From positions 1 to 64,000 of the forward strand of contig CAYWUJ010000002.1 in assembly GCA_964461455.1 (NCBI GenBank): a stretch of 64,000 nt of DNA, given 5' to 3'. Numbering within the stretch: the first letter of the stretch is position 1; each line of letters opens with the position of its first letter. The position numbers and the translations under genes are program-made. The notes below the pieces were generated by a model. The model saw only the letters and a list, made by a program, of their open reading frames with translations. It was not told where the DNA came from and did no database searches. Positions 35,198 to 43,239 of this stretch are shown here, one piece after another. Source of the stretch: UBA1413 sp964461455. GTDB lineage: Bacteria > Bacteroidota > Bacteroidia > Bacteroidales > Prolixibacteraceae.

Positions 35198-36817
35198 ATG
35201 AAGAATTATCTGATCATTCTTGTCCTGATGGTGTCAGCGGTCACGGCAGTCCGGGGCCAGTCGGGAGCGCCCTATTCCCGGGTATGGGTCTCTGACCAGG
35301 GGGATGGCACCTTCAGGAACCCGGTGCTCCATGCCGACTATTCCGACCCCGATGTGGTGAGGGTGGGCAACGACTATTACATGACTGCCTCATCCTTCAA
35401 CTGCATCCCCGGGTTACCCATCCTTCATTCCCGCGATCTGGTCAACTGGAAGCTGATCGGTCATGCCCTTCACCGGCTGGTTCCCGAAGAGGAATACCGG
35501 CTGCCGCAACATGGCAAGGGGATCTGGGCTCCCAGCATCAGGTTTCACAACAACGAATTCTACATCTTCTTTCCCGATCCCGACCACGGTATTTACATGA
35601 CCAGGGCCGCGCATCCCGCGGGTCCCTGGAGTGAGCCCTGGCTGGTGGCCGCGGGCAGGGGGCTGATCGACCCCTCCCCCCTGTGGGATGACGATGGCCG
35701 GGCTTACCTGGTCTATGCCTTTGCCGGAAGCAGGGCGGGGATCAAAAGCGTGCTGATGGTCGACCAAATGACCCCCGACGGAACCCGCCTCTATGGCCAA
35801 CCGGTGATGGTGTTCGACGGCAGCCAGGATCATCCGACCGTGGAAGGTCCCAAGTTTTACAAACGGAATGGCTGGTATACCATCTTCGCCCCGGCAGGAG
35901 GAGTCACCCACGGCTGGCAACTGGTGCTCCGCTCCCGCCATGTTTTCGGTCCCTACGAGGCCAGAACCGTCATGGCGCAGGGAAACAGCGCCATCAACGG
36001 GCCCCACCAGGGCGGTTGGGTGAACACACCGACAGGCGAATACTGGTTTCTCCATTTTCAGGACAAGGGTGCCTACGGAAGAATCGTCCACCTGAATCCC
36101 ATGAAATGGGTCGATGACTGGCCGGTCATCGGCAGTGACCCCGATGGCGATGGCTGCGGGGAACCGGTGACCACCCATGCCAAACCCGACGTGGGAAGAG
36201 ACTATCCCCTGGCCACACCCCCCGAAAACGACGAATTTAATGCCCCTGCACCGGGACTGCAATGGCAATGGCATGCCAACCCTCAGGTGACCTGGGGTTT
36301 TCCGACCGGTCACCTGGGCTTTTTCCGGCTGAACTGCATCCCCCGGCCCCCACAGGCAAAAAATCTCTGGGACGTTCCCAACCTGATGCTCCAGAAATTC
36401 CCGGCAGCGGCCTTTACCGCCACGGTGAGAATGACCTTCCATGCCCGCAAGGGAGAGGAAAAAACGGGTCTTCTGGTCATGGGCGCCGATTACCAGTATA
36501 TCGCCCTGCAGAACAACGAGGGCCGGCTTAGCGTGTCAATTTCCCGCTGCGTCGACGCCGAAAAGGAAAACCCCGAGGAGATCCTCTATTCTGCGGCTTA
36601 CCCTCAGGCTGAGATCTTCCTGCGGGTTTCCGTCGCGGAAGGAGGAATCTGCCGCTTCAGTTACAGCTCCGATGGGGTGGAGTTCACCCCTGCCGGACCG
36701 GCGTTCACCGCCAAACCGGGAAAATGGATCGGCGCCAAAGCGGGCCTTTTCGCCCTCCGGGAAGGCTTTATCAACGATGCCGCTGCGGTCGACATCGACT
36801 GGTTCCGGATCGAATGA
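35198..36817 (+). CDS. GH43-family glycosidase with C-terminal beta-sandwich
   Basis: The 539-residue exported enzyme (signal peptide YLIILVLMVSAVTAVRGQ) contains a five-bladed propeller: HADYSDPDVVRVG (first catalytic Asp, about 46), IDPSPLWDDDG (second acidic site) and VEGPKFYKRNGWYTIFAP (proposed Glu acid). Residues about 345-539 form the GH43 C-terminal beta-sandwich (DUF1349-like; FSYSSDGVEF). Likely an alpha-L-arabinofuranosidase or beta-xylosidase that trims pectin side chains; the substrate is inferred. ATG 35198 overlaps the region just after the CE8-PL1 stop and gives a good signal peptide, whereas the longer frame lies in the previous gene. Confidence 0.9.
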   Translation: MKNYLIILVLMVSAVTAVRGQSGAPYSRVWVSDQGDGTFRNPVLHADYSDPDVVRVGNDYYMTASSFNCIPGLPILHSRDLVNWKLIGHALHRLVPEEEYRLPQHGKGIWAPSIRFHNNEFYIFFPDPDHGIYMTRAAHPAGPWSEPWLVAAGRGLIDPSPLWDDDGRAYLVYAFAGSRAGIKSVLMVDQMTPDGTRLYGQPVMVFDGSQDHPTVEGPKFYKRNGWYTIFAPAGGVTHGWQLVLRSRHVFGPYEARTVMAQGNSAINGPHQGGWVNTPTGEYWFLHFQDKGAYGRIVHLNPMKWVDDWPVIGSDPDGDGCGEPVTTHAKPDVGRDYPLATPPENDEFNAPAPGLQWQWHANPQVTWGFPTGHLGFFRLNCIPRPPQAKNLWDVPNLMLQKFPAAAFTATVRMTFHARKGEEKTGLLVMGADYQYIALQNNEGRLSVSISRCVDAEKENPEEILYSAAYPQAEIFLRVSVAEGGICRFSYSSDGVEFTPAGPAFTAKPGKWIGAKAGLFALREGFINDAAAVDIDWFRIE

Positions 36818-36845
36818 AACAAACGAAAAACAAATTTCTGACACT

Positions 36846-38543
36846 ATGAGTTCGATAAGATCTTTTGCCATCAAGGCTGCAATGATGGCCTTACTTGCAG
36901 GGTTTCTGCTGACAGGATGCACGGCTTCCCGCAGGGGAGAAACGGTCAAGGCTTCCCCCGGGGTGTACGGAGGAGTGGAATTTGACATGCCCCGGGTCAG
37001 GGAGCCGCAGATCCCCGCCACCACGGTGTCGATCGCCGATTTCGGGGCGGTCAGCGGGGGACATGTGCTGAACAGCGGGGCCTTTGCCGCTGCCATCGAC
37101 GCCGTTTCCTCCCGGGGCGGCGGCAGGGTGACCATCCCTCCGGGAGTATGGCTGACCGGCCCTATCCTCCTGAAAAGCAATCTGGAACTGCACGCCCAGC
37201 AGGGAGCTCTGATCATCTTCAGCACCGACAAGGAGCTCTATCCCCTGGTGGAAACCAGTTTCGAGGGTCTCAACACATGGCGGTGCATCTCCCCCATTTA
37301 CGGAAAGGATATCGAAAATATCGCCTTCACGGGGAAAGGAGTTTGGGACGGTTCCGGCGATGCCTGGCGCTTCGTCAAGAAGAGCAAACTCACCGACAGC
37401 CAATGGAAGAAACTGGTGGCCTCGGGAGGAGTCCTCAACGACATGAAGAACGAGTGGTACCCTTCGGAGCAATTCCGGCAGGCGGCGATGAACGCCAACA
37501 TGAACGTCCCCACCCACCTGCGCACCCGGGAACAGTTCGAAGCCATCAGGGATTTTCTCAGGCCTGTGATGGTCAGCATCATCAACAGCAAAAAGGTGCT
37601 CTTCGATGGTCCCACCTTCCAGAACTCCCCGGCCTGGTGCATCCACCCCCTGATGGTCGAGGATCTTACCGTGCGCAACATCACCGTACGCAATCCCTGG
37701 TATTCCCAGAACGGCGACGGCATCGACATCGAGTCGTGCAAAAATGTCGTCCTGACCCACTCCACCTTCGATGTGGGCGATGACGCCATCTGCATCAAAT
37801 CGGGAAAAGACAAGGACGGGCGCGACAGGGGAATTGCCTGCGAAAACATTGTCATCAGGGATTGTGTGGTTTACCACGGCCATGGCGGGGTCACCGTAGG
37901 CAGTGAAATGTCGGGAGGCGTCAGAAACATGCACGTTTCCAACTGCACCTTCATCGGCACCGACGTGGGCCTGCGCTTCAAGAGCAACCGGGGACGCGGC
38001 GGAGTGGTCGAGAAGATTTACATCTCGGGCATTCAAATGGCCGACATCCCCACCCAGGCCATCTCCTTCGACCTCTACTACGGGGGGAAGTCAGTAGCCG
38101 AAATGCTGGAGGAGGGAGAACCCCAGGTGAAAAACGAACTGATGCCTGTCAGCGAGGAGACCCCGCAGTTCCGCGACATCTTCATCAGGGACGTAACCTG
38201 TAGGGGCGCCTTGCAGGCCATCTTCCTCCAGGGACTTCCCGAAATGAACCTGGAGAACATCCACCTCGAGAATTTTGTAATGGAAGCCGAAAAGGGGCTG
38301 ACCTGTTCCGATGTCAGAGGCGTCACCATCAATAGCGTAAAACTCATCACCCGCCACTCCCCGGCAGCAGAATTTATCAACAGCAGCGACGTGACCACCC
38401 GGAACCTCACCCTTTCCGGAGAGGGAAATAACAGGGTGGAAGTAAGCGGCATCCGAACCAGGAACATCGTACTGGGGAATTCCGTACCCCGGGAATCGGT
38501 GATCATCGGTGCAGGCGCCAACCCTGCCGAAGTGAAACTCTGA
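36846..38543 (+). CDS. GH28 polygalacturonase lipoprotein
   Basis: A 565-residue right-handed beta-helix enzyme hydrolysing homogalacturonan or rhamnogalacturonan. Lipobox LLTGCTAS at about 24 gives a surface or periplasmic lipoprotein. GH28 signatures occur in order: NGDGIDIESC (288), VGDDAICIKSG (310), GHGGVTVGSEMSGG (344) and RFKSNRGRGG (376), covering the catalytic Asp cluster, His and the RxK site. ATG 36846 is taken because the longer frame from 36441 sits inside the GH43 gene. It may act exo on unsaturated or galacturonide ends. Confidence 0.95.
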   Translation: MSSIRSFAIKAAMMALLAGFLLTGCTASRRGETVKASPGVYGGVEFDMPRVREPQIPATTVSIADFGAVSGGHVLNSGAFAAAIDAVSSRGGGRVTIPPGVWLTGPILLKSNLELHAQQGALIIFSTDKELYPLVETSFEGLNTWRCISPIYGKDIENIAFTGKGVWDGSGDAWRFVKKSKLTDSQWKKLVASGGVLNDMKNEWYPSEQFRQAAMNANMNVPTHLRTREQFEAIRDFLRPVMVSIINSKKVLFDGPTFQNSPAWCIHPLMVEDLTVRNITVRNPWYSQNGDGIDIESCKNVVLTHSTFDVGDDAICIKSGKDKDGRDRGIACENIVIRDCVVYHGHGGVTVGSEMSGGVRNMHVSNCTFIGTDVGLRFKSNRGRGGVVEKIYISGIQMADIPTQAISFDLYYGGKSVAEMLEEGEPQVKNELMPVSEETPQFRDIFIRDVTCRGALQAIFLQGLPEMNLENIHLENFVMEAEKGLTCSDVRGVTINSVKLITRHSPAAEFINSSDVTTRNLTLSGEGNNRVEVSGIRTRNIVLGNSVPRESVIIGAGANPAEVKL

Positions 38544-38581
38544 CAGGATTTTGTGCTTTCAAATGTCTTAATCATAGCCCA

Positions 38582-39454
38582 ATGCGAAAGAGAATGAGTG
38601 CCGGGACAATCCAGGTGAAAGGAGGAATAAAAAAAACAAAGATGGGGGTGAACACAGAAATAAAAAGGAAGATGGGAACGGGATCTGATGAGGGGTGTGA
38701 TACAAAGGCCGGTCAGAAGAGGTGTGCTTTACTCCCTGTGGTGGCAGGGGTGTTGTTCCTGCTGGTGACGGCGGCCTGCGGCATCACGCGGTCACCCATG
38801 GCCCTGCATACCATCGGCGACTCCACCATGGCCGATAAAAAGCCCGAAGTCTACCCCGAAACAGGATGGTGCCAGGCTTTTCCCCGGTTTGCCGCCCCCG
38901 GGGTGACCCTGCATAACCATGCCGTCAATGGTCGCAGTACAAAAAGTTTTATCAACGAAGGGCGCTGGCAGCAGGTTCTCGACACGCTTAAACAGGGGGA
39001 CTACGTTTTCATCCAGTTCGGGCACAATGACCAGAAGATAAAGGATACCACAAGGTACGCCGCACCGCATACCACCTATAAGGCCAATCTGGAACGATTT
39101 GTCAGGGAAAGCCGGGCCAAAGGGGCCACACCCATCCTTTTCACCTCCATCGTGCGAAGAAAATTCGACGAACAGGGAAACCTCACCGACACCCATGGCG
39201 ACTATCCTGCAGTGGTACGGCAGGTCGCCCGTGAGCTGCAGCTCCCCCTGGTCGACCTGCAGCAACGCACCGAAAAACTGGTCCTTAAAAAGGGAGCCGA
39301 AAAATCAAAGAGGTATTACCTGTGGACCCCTCCCGACGAACGCTTTCCCGAAGGAAGAAAGGACGATACCCACCTGAACCGTGAAGGAGCCCGGGTCGTA
39401 GCACGGCTGGCAGCGAAAGAACTGAGGAAGATGAAAATCGCGGTGGTCAGATAG
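38582..39454 (+). CDS. CE12 rhamnogalacturonan acetylesterase (SGNH hydrolase)
   Basis: A 290-residue SGNH esterase predicted to deacetylate pectin. Conserved blocks: GDSTMA (nucleophile Ser), AVNGRSTKSF, FGHNDQK and DDTHLNREGA (catalytic D and H). A lipobox-like LLVTAACGIT sits near residue 65, after about 50 polar, lysine-rich residues (MRKRMSAG to KRCALL). That lead is atypically long, so the true start may be one of the internal Met codons (for example the one beginning MGTGSDEG). Last enzyme of the locus. It converges on the pyrophosphatase gene. Confidence 0.88.
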   Translation: MRKRMSAGTIQVKGGIKKTKMGVNTEIKRKMGTGSDEGCDTKAGQKRCALLPVVAGVLFLLVTAACGITRSPMALHTIGDSTMADKKPEVYPETGWCQAFPRFAAPGVTLHNHAVNGRSTKSFINEGRWQQVLDTLKQGDYVFIQFGHNDQKIKDTTRYAAPHTTYKANLERFVRESRAKGATPILFTSIVRRKFDEQGNLTDTHGDYPAVVRQVARELQLPLVDLQQRTEKLVLKKGAEKSKRYYLWTPPDERFPEGRKDDTHLNREGARVVARLAAKELRKMKIAVVR

Positions 39455-39484
39455 TCCATCATCAGTAACCCCTGAATTCTTACC

Positions 39485-39535
39485 CTGCTGTGGTCAGCAG
39501 GAAATAGCAGGAAACAGCAGGGGACTGCAGGGGTA
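39485..39535. repeat. Hairpin and 10-bp tandem repeats between converging genes
   Basis: CTGCTG-TGGT-CAGCAG (39485-39500) forms a 6-bp hairpin. From 39496 four near-identical 10-bp units follow (AGCAGGAAAT, AGCAGGAAAC, AGCAGGGGAC, TGCAGGGGTA). The unit length equals one helical turn. No T run, so termination is not assured. Confidence 0.45.
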
Positions 39536-39550
39536 TTCATCCCTTCAGCC

Positions 39551-40216
39551 TCAGTACATCAGTTTTCCCAGGTTTTCGAATCTGTTGGCATAATCGGTCA
39601 TAGAGTGGGCGATCACCTTGAGGGCCTCCTCTTTGTTGTATACATGAGTAATCTCCGTATTCTTCTCCTGGCCGGGCATATCCTTGTAGGTGAGGAAATA
39701 GTGTTCCAGCCTTTGAATAACGATTTCCGGTACTTCGGAGATATCCTGGTAATGGCCGTAAACGGTGTCATTGCTGAGGATGGCGATGATTTTATCATCG
39801 GCCTGGTTGCCGTCGATCATGCGGAATCCTCCGATGGGGCGGGCGCTGACCAGGAGGTCTCCGTGGGTCAGGTCCTTTTCAGTGAGGACACAGATATCAC
39901 AGGGATCCCCGTCGCCGACGATTCCCGGGCGCCCCGTACGTTCGCTGCAGAAAGCCCCCACACCATCCCCGCAGAAAGTCTGGGGAATGAAACCGTACAA
40001 TGCAGGAATCACATTGGAATATTTCTGCGGCCTGTCGAGGCGCAGGTACCCGCTCTCCTTGTCGATCTCGTACTTTACCGTGTCGGTGGGCACCACCTCG
40101 ATAAACGCCGTCACCACATCAGGAGCTTCCTTGCCAATAAACACTCCATGCCATGGATGCGATTTGTACCGCAGCCCCATTAAACGGCCGATCGGATCTG
40201 AAAGTCTGTCTACCAT
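39551..40216 (-). CDS. ppa: Inorganic pyrophosphatase, family I
   Basis: The 221-residue soluble enzyme hydrolyses pyrophosphate. The signature DGDPCDICV (acidic metal ligands) and YGFIPQTFCGD are those of soluble family I enzymes; residues KYEIDKESGYLRLDRP belong to the active-site strand. Length is slightly longer than bacterial types (about 175), fitting the longer bacterial/eukaryote-like subgroup. It is the last gene of a minus-strand set with the transaminase, 90 bp apart. Confidence 0.93.
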   Translation of the reverse strand: MVDRLSDPIGRLMGLRYKSHPWHGVFIGKEAPDVVTAFIEVVPTDTVKYEIDKESGYLRLDRPQKYSNVIPALYGFIPQTFCGDGVGAFCSERTGRPGIVGDGDPCDICVLTEKDLTHGDLLVSARPIGGFRMIDGNQADDKIIAILSNDTVYGHYQDISEVPEIVIQRLEHYFLTYKDMPGQEKNTEITHVYNKEEALKVIAHSMTDYANRFENLGKLMY

Positions 40217-40306
40217 ATGTCGGAAATTTTCTGCGAAGATAAAGGTTATCTGCTAATTGGGTGATGGGAGCCAGGAAAAGAAGTACGAAAATACGGGACT
40301 TGTGGA

Positions 40307-41158
40307 TCACGGGCATTCCACTTTTACCTTTTCAAAAAATCTCTCCTGTAAAAACCGGGTTAATATTCCGGGTTCTCCATTGCCAATGATGTTTTCATTC
40401 ACCTGCACGACCGGCATCACTTCACTTCCGGTTCCGGTAAGGAAAACCTCGTCGAGTCCTGCAAGAACCTCATTGGCGATGGGTTCCTCCAAACAGGGAA
40501 TCACATGCTCGCGGCAGATTTCCAACACCACTGCGCGGGTGATCCCGGGAAGGATCAGGTTCGACAAGGGGTGGGTGAACAGGGTCCCGTCCCTGATGCC
40601 AAATACCGAGGAGTGTGTGGCCTCGGTGACCACCCCGTCCCTTATCAGGATACACTCCCCTGTCCCGTGTTCGACCGCTTTCTGGTAAAGCATGGTATTG
40701 GGCAGCAGGGAAACCGACTTGATATCGCAACGCAACCAACGTATATCTTCTGCGGTGATCACACGAATACCCTCCTTCAGCATGGTGGTGAAAGAGGGGA
40801 TTGGAAATGCAAATGCGTATACCGTGGGCTCCGGAATTCCAGGGAAGTGGTGAACCCGGGGGTGGGTCCCCCTCGAGATCTGAAGATATACCGCTGCGTC
40901 TTTGTCGTGCAGACGGTTTTGCGCCAACAGGTCCTTAAAAATCGCGGTAAGTTCGGAAAGCCCCGGATAACGGATCTGAACCTCACCGAGGCTATGCCGC
41001 AGCCGCTCCAGGTGCGCTTCCATCCGGAAGGGATTTCCGCCATAATACTTAATGACTTCATACACGCCATCGGCGAATTGAAATCCCCGGTCATCGGCTG
41101 AGATCAGCGCCTGATCGCGGGGCAGAAATTTGCCGTTCAGAAAAACAAGTTCACTCAT
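40307..41158 (-). CDS. dat: D-amino acid transaminase
   Basis: A 283-residue fold-type IV PLP enzyme converting D-Ala and related D-amino acids with 2-oxoacids. Motifs SADDRGFQFADGVYEV and RCDIKSVSLLPN (PLP lysine) are characteristic of D-amino acid aminotransferases, as are EATHSSVFGI and LPGITRAVVLE. It would supply D-Glu/D-Ala for peptidoglycan. It lies 69 bp downstream of the endonuclease IV gene and is the second class IV enzyme of the window. Confidence 0.9.
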   Translation of the reverse strand: MSELVFLNGKFLPRDQALISADDRGFQFADGVYEVIKYYGGNPFRMEAHLERLRHSLGEVQIRYPGLSELTAIFKDLLAQNRLHDKDAAVYLQISRGTHPRVHHFPGIPEPTVYAFAFPIPSFTTMLKEGIRVITAEDIRWLRCDIKSVSLLPNTMLYQKAVEHGTGECILIRDGVVTEATHSSVFGIRDGTLFTHPLSNLILPGITRAVVLEICREHVIPCLEEPIANEVLAGLDEVFLTGTGSEVMPVVQVNENIIGNGEPGILTRFLQERFFEKVKVECP

Positions 41159-41227
41159 GGTTCACCAATTAGAATTGATCTTTCACCTCTGATCATAAAC
41201 CTTAAATACCACCGTTCAGATGGTACA

Positions 41228-42082
41228 TCAACGATCATTTTCCCGGATCAGGGAGCGCAGCAGCTGAATTTCAGCGGCCCAGCGGGTTTCATCGGGGGTT
41301 TCCAGAATCAGGGGGATGCCGTCGAAGCGGGGATCGTTCATGATAAAACGAAAAACATCCATTCCCAGGAGCCCTTTTTCCAGCACGTCATGCCGGTCAA
41401 CGCGTGACCCCAGCTCCTTTTTGGTCTCGTTCAGGTGCATCCCCTTCAGGTAGGGGAAGCCGATGATCCTGTCGAACTCCGTGAACACCGCTGCCGCACC
41501 TTCCGTGGTTTTAAGGTCATATCCGGCAGAATAGCTGTGGCAGGTATCGATACACACCCCCACCCTGCTTTTGTCCTCCACCTGGTCGATGATCTCCCTG
41601 ATCTGTTCGAAGGTGTTGCCCAGGTTACTCCCCTGGCCTGCCGTATTTTCGATGACGGCGATGACCCCTGAGGTTTTCTCCAGGGCCTGGTTGATCGATT
41701 CCGCCACCAGGGCCAGCGATTGTGTGACGGAGATCTGGTTAAGGTGGGATCCCGGGTGGAAATTGAGCCGGTCAAGGCCCAGCTGTTCACAGCGTTGCAT
41801 CTCATCGAGAAAGGCATCGCGCGATTTCAGCAACGCCTCCTTTTCGGGGTGCCCCAGGTTGATCAGGTAACTGTCGTGGGGAAGGATCTGGAAGGCCTGA
41901 AATCCCCCTTTTTCACAGTTTTCGCGGAAGGCGGCGATACTCTCGGGGGTCAGGGGTTTGGCCACCCACTGCCGCTGATTTTTGGTGAACAGGGCAAAAG
42001 CCGTGGCCCCGATGGCGTGTGCATTCAGCGGGGCATTCTCCACCCCTCCCTGTGCACTCACATGTGCTCCTATATATTTCAT
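41228..42082 (-). CDS. nfo: Endonuclease IV (AP endonuclease)
   Basis: The 284-residue TIM-barrel enzyme cuts at abasic sites in DNA repair. Family motifs MKYIGAHVSAQGGVENAP, VIENTAGQGSNLG, GVCIDTCHSYSAGYD and GLLGMDVFRFIM are present. I choose ATG 42082, whose ATGA overlaps the TGA stop of the upstream DUF6807 gene, so translation is probably coupled; an in-frame GTG lies two codons earlier. Confidence 0.93.
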   Translation of the reverse strand: MKYIGAHVSAQGGVENAPLNAHAIGATAFALFTKNQRQWVAKPLTPESIAAFRENCEKGGFQAFQILPHDSYLINLGHPEKEALLKSRDAFLDEMQRCEQLGLDRLNFHPGSHLNQISVTQSLALVAESINQALEKTSGVIAVIENTAGQGSNLGNTFEQIREIIDQVEDKSRVGVCIDTCHSYSAGYDLKTTEGAAAVFTEFDRIIGFPYLKGMHLNETKKELGSRVDRHDVLEKGLLGMDVFRFIMNDPRFDGIPLILETPDETRWAAEIQLLRSLIRENDR

Positions 42083-43161
42083 TTCCACTCTTTTGATATC
42101 AATTTACTCTTCCGGCAGCAAACAAAGCTGTTCACCAGCCTGCTGATCTGTCCGGGCGTCAGTCCGCCCGACCCCACCACCAGGCGATGGCGGAAGGTGA
42201 CCTGCCGGCCCGGCAGCAGGGTGAGGCTAAAGGGTTCTTCCTCTGCCGAAAAGGCCTTCTGTCCCATGTTGTTGGCCGAGAAAAGGCCATAGCCCCGGGC
42301 ATGCCAGTGTGCAGGGTATCCCGGATTGGAGGGGTGGTCGATGATGACCACGGCGACCTCTTCCCCGCCTATCCTTCCCGAGAGCGCCATCCAGCGGGCC
42401 CGCTTACCCCAGGCTTCTTCCCCGCTGATGCCCTCGCTGCTCAGGTAATCACCCGAAATGCCCAGACGGCTTTCCGCAGTGACAGATCTGACTTTTCCCT
42501 CTTCCGCGGTCACCCCGAGGTTCCCCCGGGCTCCCATTTCCAGTTCCGTGGCTACCCTGATGGCAAACAACCCCTCCTTGTTATCGGTAAAGGTCACCTC
42601 GTTCCGGGCGGCCGTTAAGGTGGTGGTGCGGTCGATGATCCTGAGCTGGTCACTGGCCAGAAACCGGAAGGTGCTCTTTTCGTGAAGCAGCAGATTTCCC
42701 TCCATATCGGTCCAATCGCTGCTCACCGTGAGTTCGGCATCATGTCGTCCGTTCTTTATCAGGTCGACCGAACGGTGTTCTACCGTACCATAACGGGCTC
42801 TGTTTTCAGGAGCTATGGCCTCTGAATTGTTCCAGAAATCGAGACCGTTGACATCGCCAAAATTGAACCATACACCCACCTGATGGGGATGGTCGACCCG
42901 TTCCCCCTCCTGGTGTGCCAGCGGAAAGGAACGGGTAATTTCATGGCCTCCGGGGGAGACCACCGGCCACAACACGGGCTTTTTGACCTTTTCAGGCTGG
43001 AAATAGGCAGTGAAGAATTCTCCACTGACAAAGACTTCCACCCTGTTGCTGTCCGGCACTTCCCGCAGTTCCACCGGCACTGTTTTTTGAGCCCTGAGGT
43101 CCGGACTGTAAAGGGCAAACAGCAGAACCACCACCTGCCAGGTTTTGAAATTAAGCTTCAT
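42079..43161 (-). CDS. DUF6807 (PmoA-family) secreted protein
   Basis: A 360-residue exported protein (signal peptide WQVVVLLFALYSPDLRAQ). The body matches the DUF6807/'PmoA family' pattern: FFTAYFQPEKVKKPVLWPV, HPHQVGVWFNFGDVNGLDFWNN, VVIIDHPSNPGYPAHWHARGYGLF. The conserved His/Trp-rich segments suggest a metal- or sugar-binding beta-sandwich; the activity is not established. ATG 43161 gives the signal peptide, 15 residues downstream of the longer frame. It follows the SusCD pair after a terminator. Confidence 0.85.
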   Translation of the reverse strand: MKLNFKTWQVVVLLFALYSPDLRAQKTVPVELREVPDSNRVEVFVSGEFFTAYFQPEKVKKPVLWPVVSPGGHEITRSFPLAHQEGERVDHPHQVGVWFNFGDVNGLDFWNNSEAIAPENRARYGTVEHRSVDLIKNGRHDAELTVSSDWTDMEGNLLLHEKSTFRFLASDQLRIIDRTTTLTAARNEVTFTDNKEGLFAIRVATELEMGARGNLGVTAEEGKVRSVTAESRLGISGDYLSSEGISGEEAWGKRARWMALSGRIGGEEVAVVIIDHPSNPGYPAHWHARGYGLFSANNMGQKAFSAEEEPFSLTLLPGRQVTFRHRLVVGSGGLTPGQISRLVNSFVCCRKSKLISKEWK

Positions 43162-43190
43162 GGCATCTCTGTTTTGGTCATGCAAGGTAA

Positions 43191-43221
43191 CAAAAAAGAG
43201 GGACATTTCTGCCCCTCTTTT
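43191..43221 (-). terminator. Rho-independent terminator after SusD (pair 3)
   Basis: On the minus strand AAAAGAGGG, ten bases, CCCTCTTTTTTG forms a 9-bp stem ending in a T run. It stops the SusC-SusD transcript 19 bp after the SusD stop and separates DUF6807. Confidence 0.85.
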
Positions 43222-43239
43222 CAGATCTATACGTCAGTT

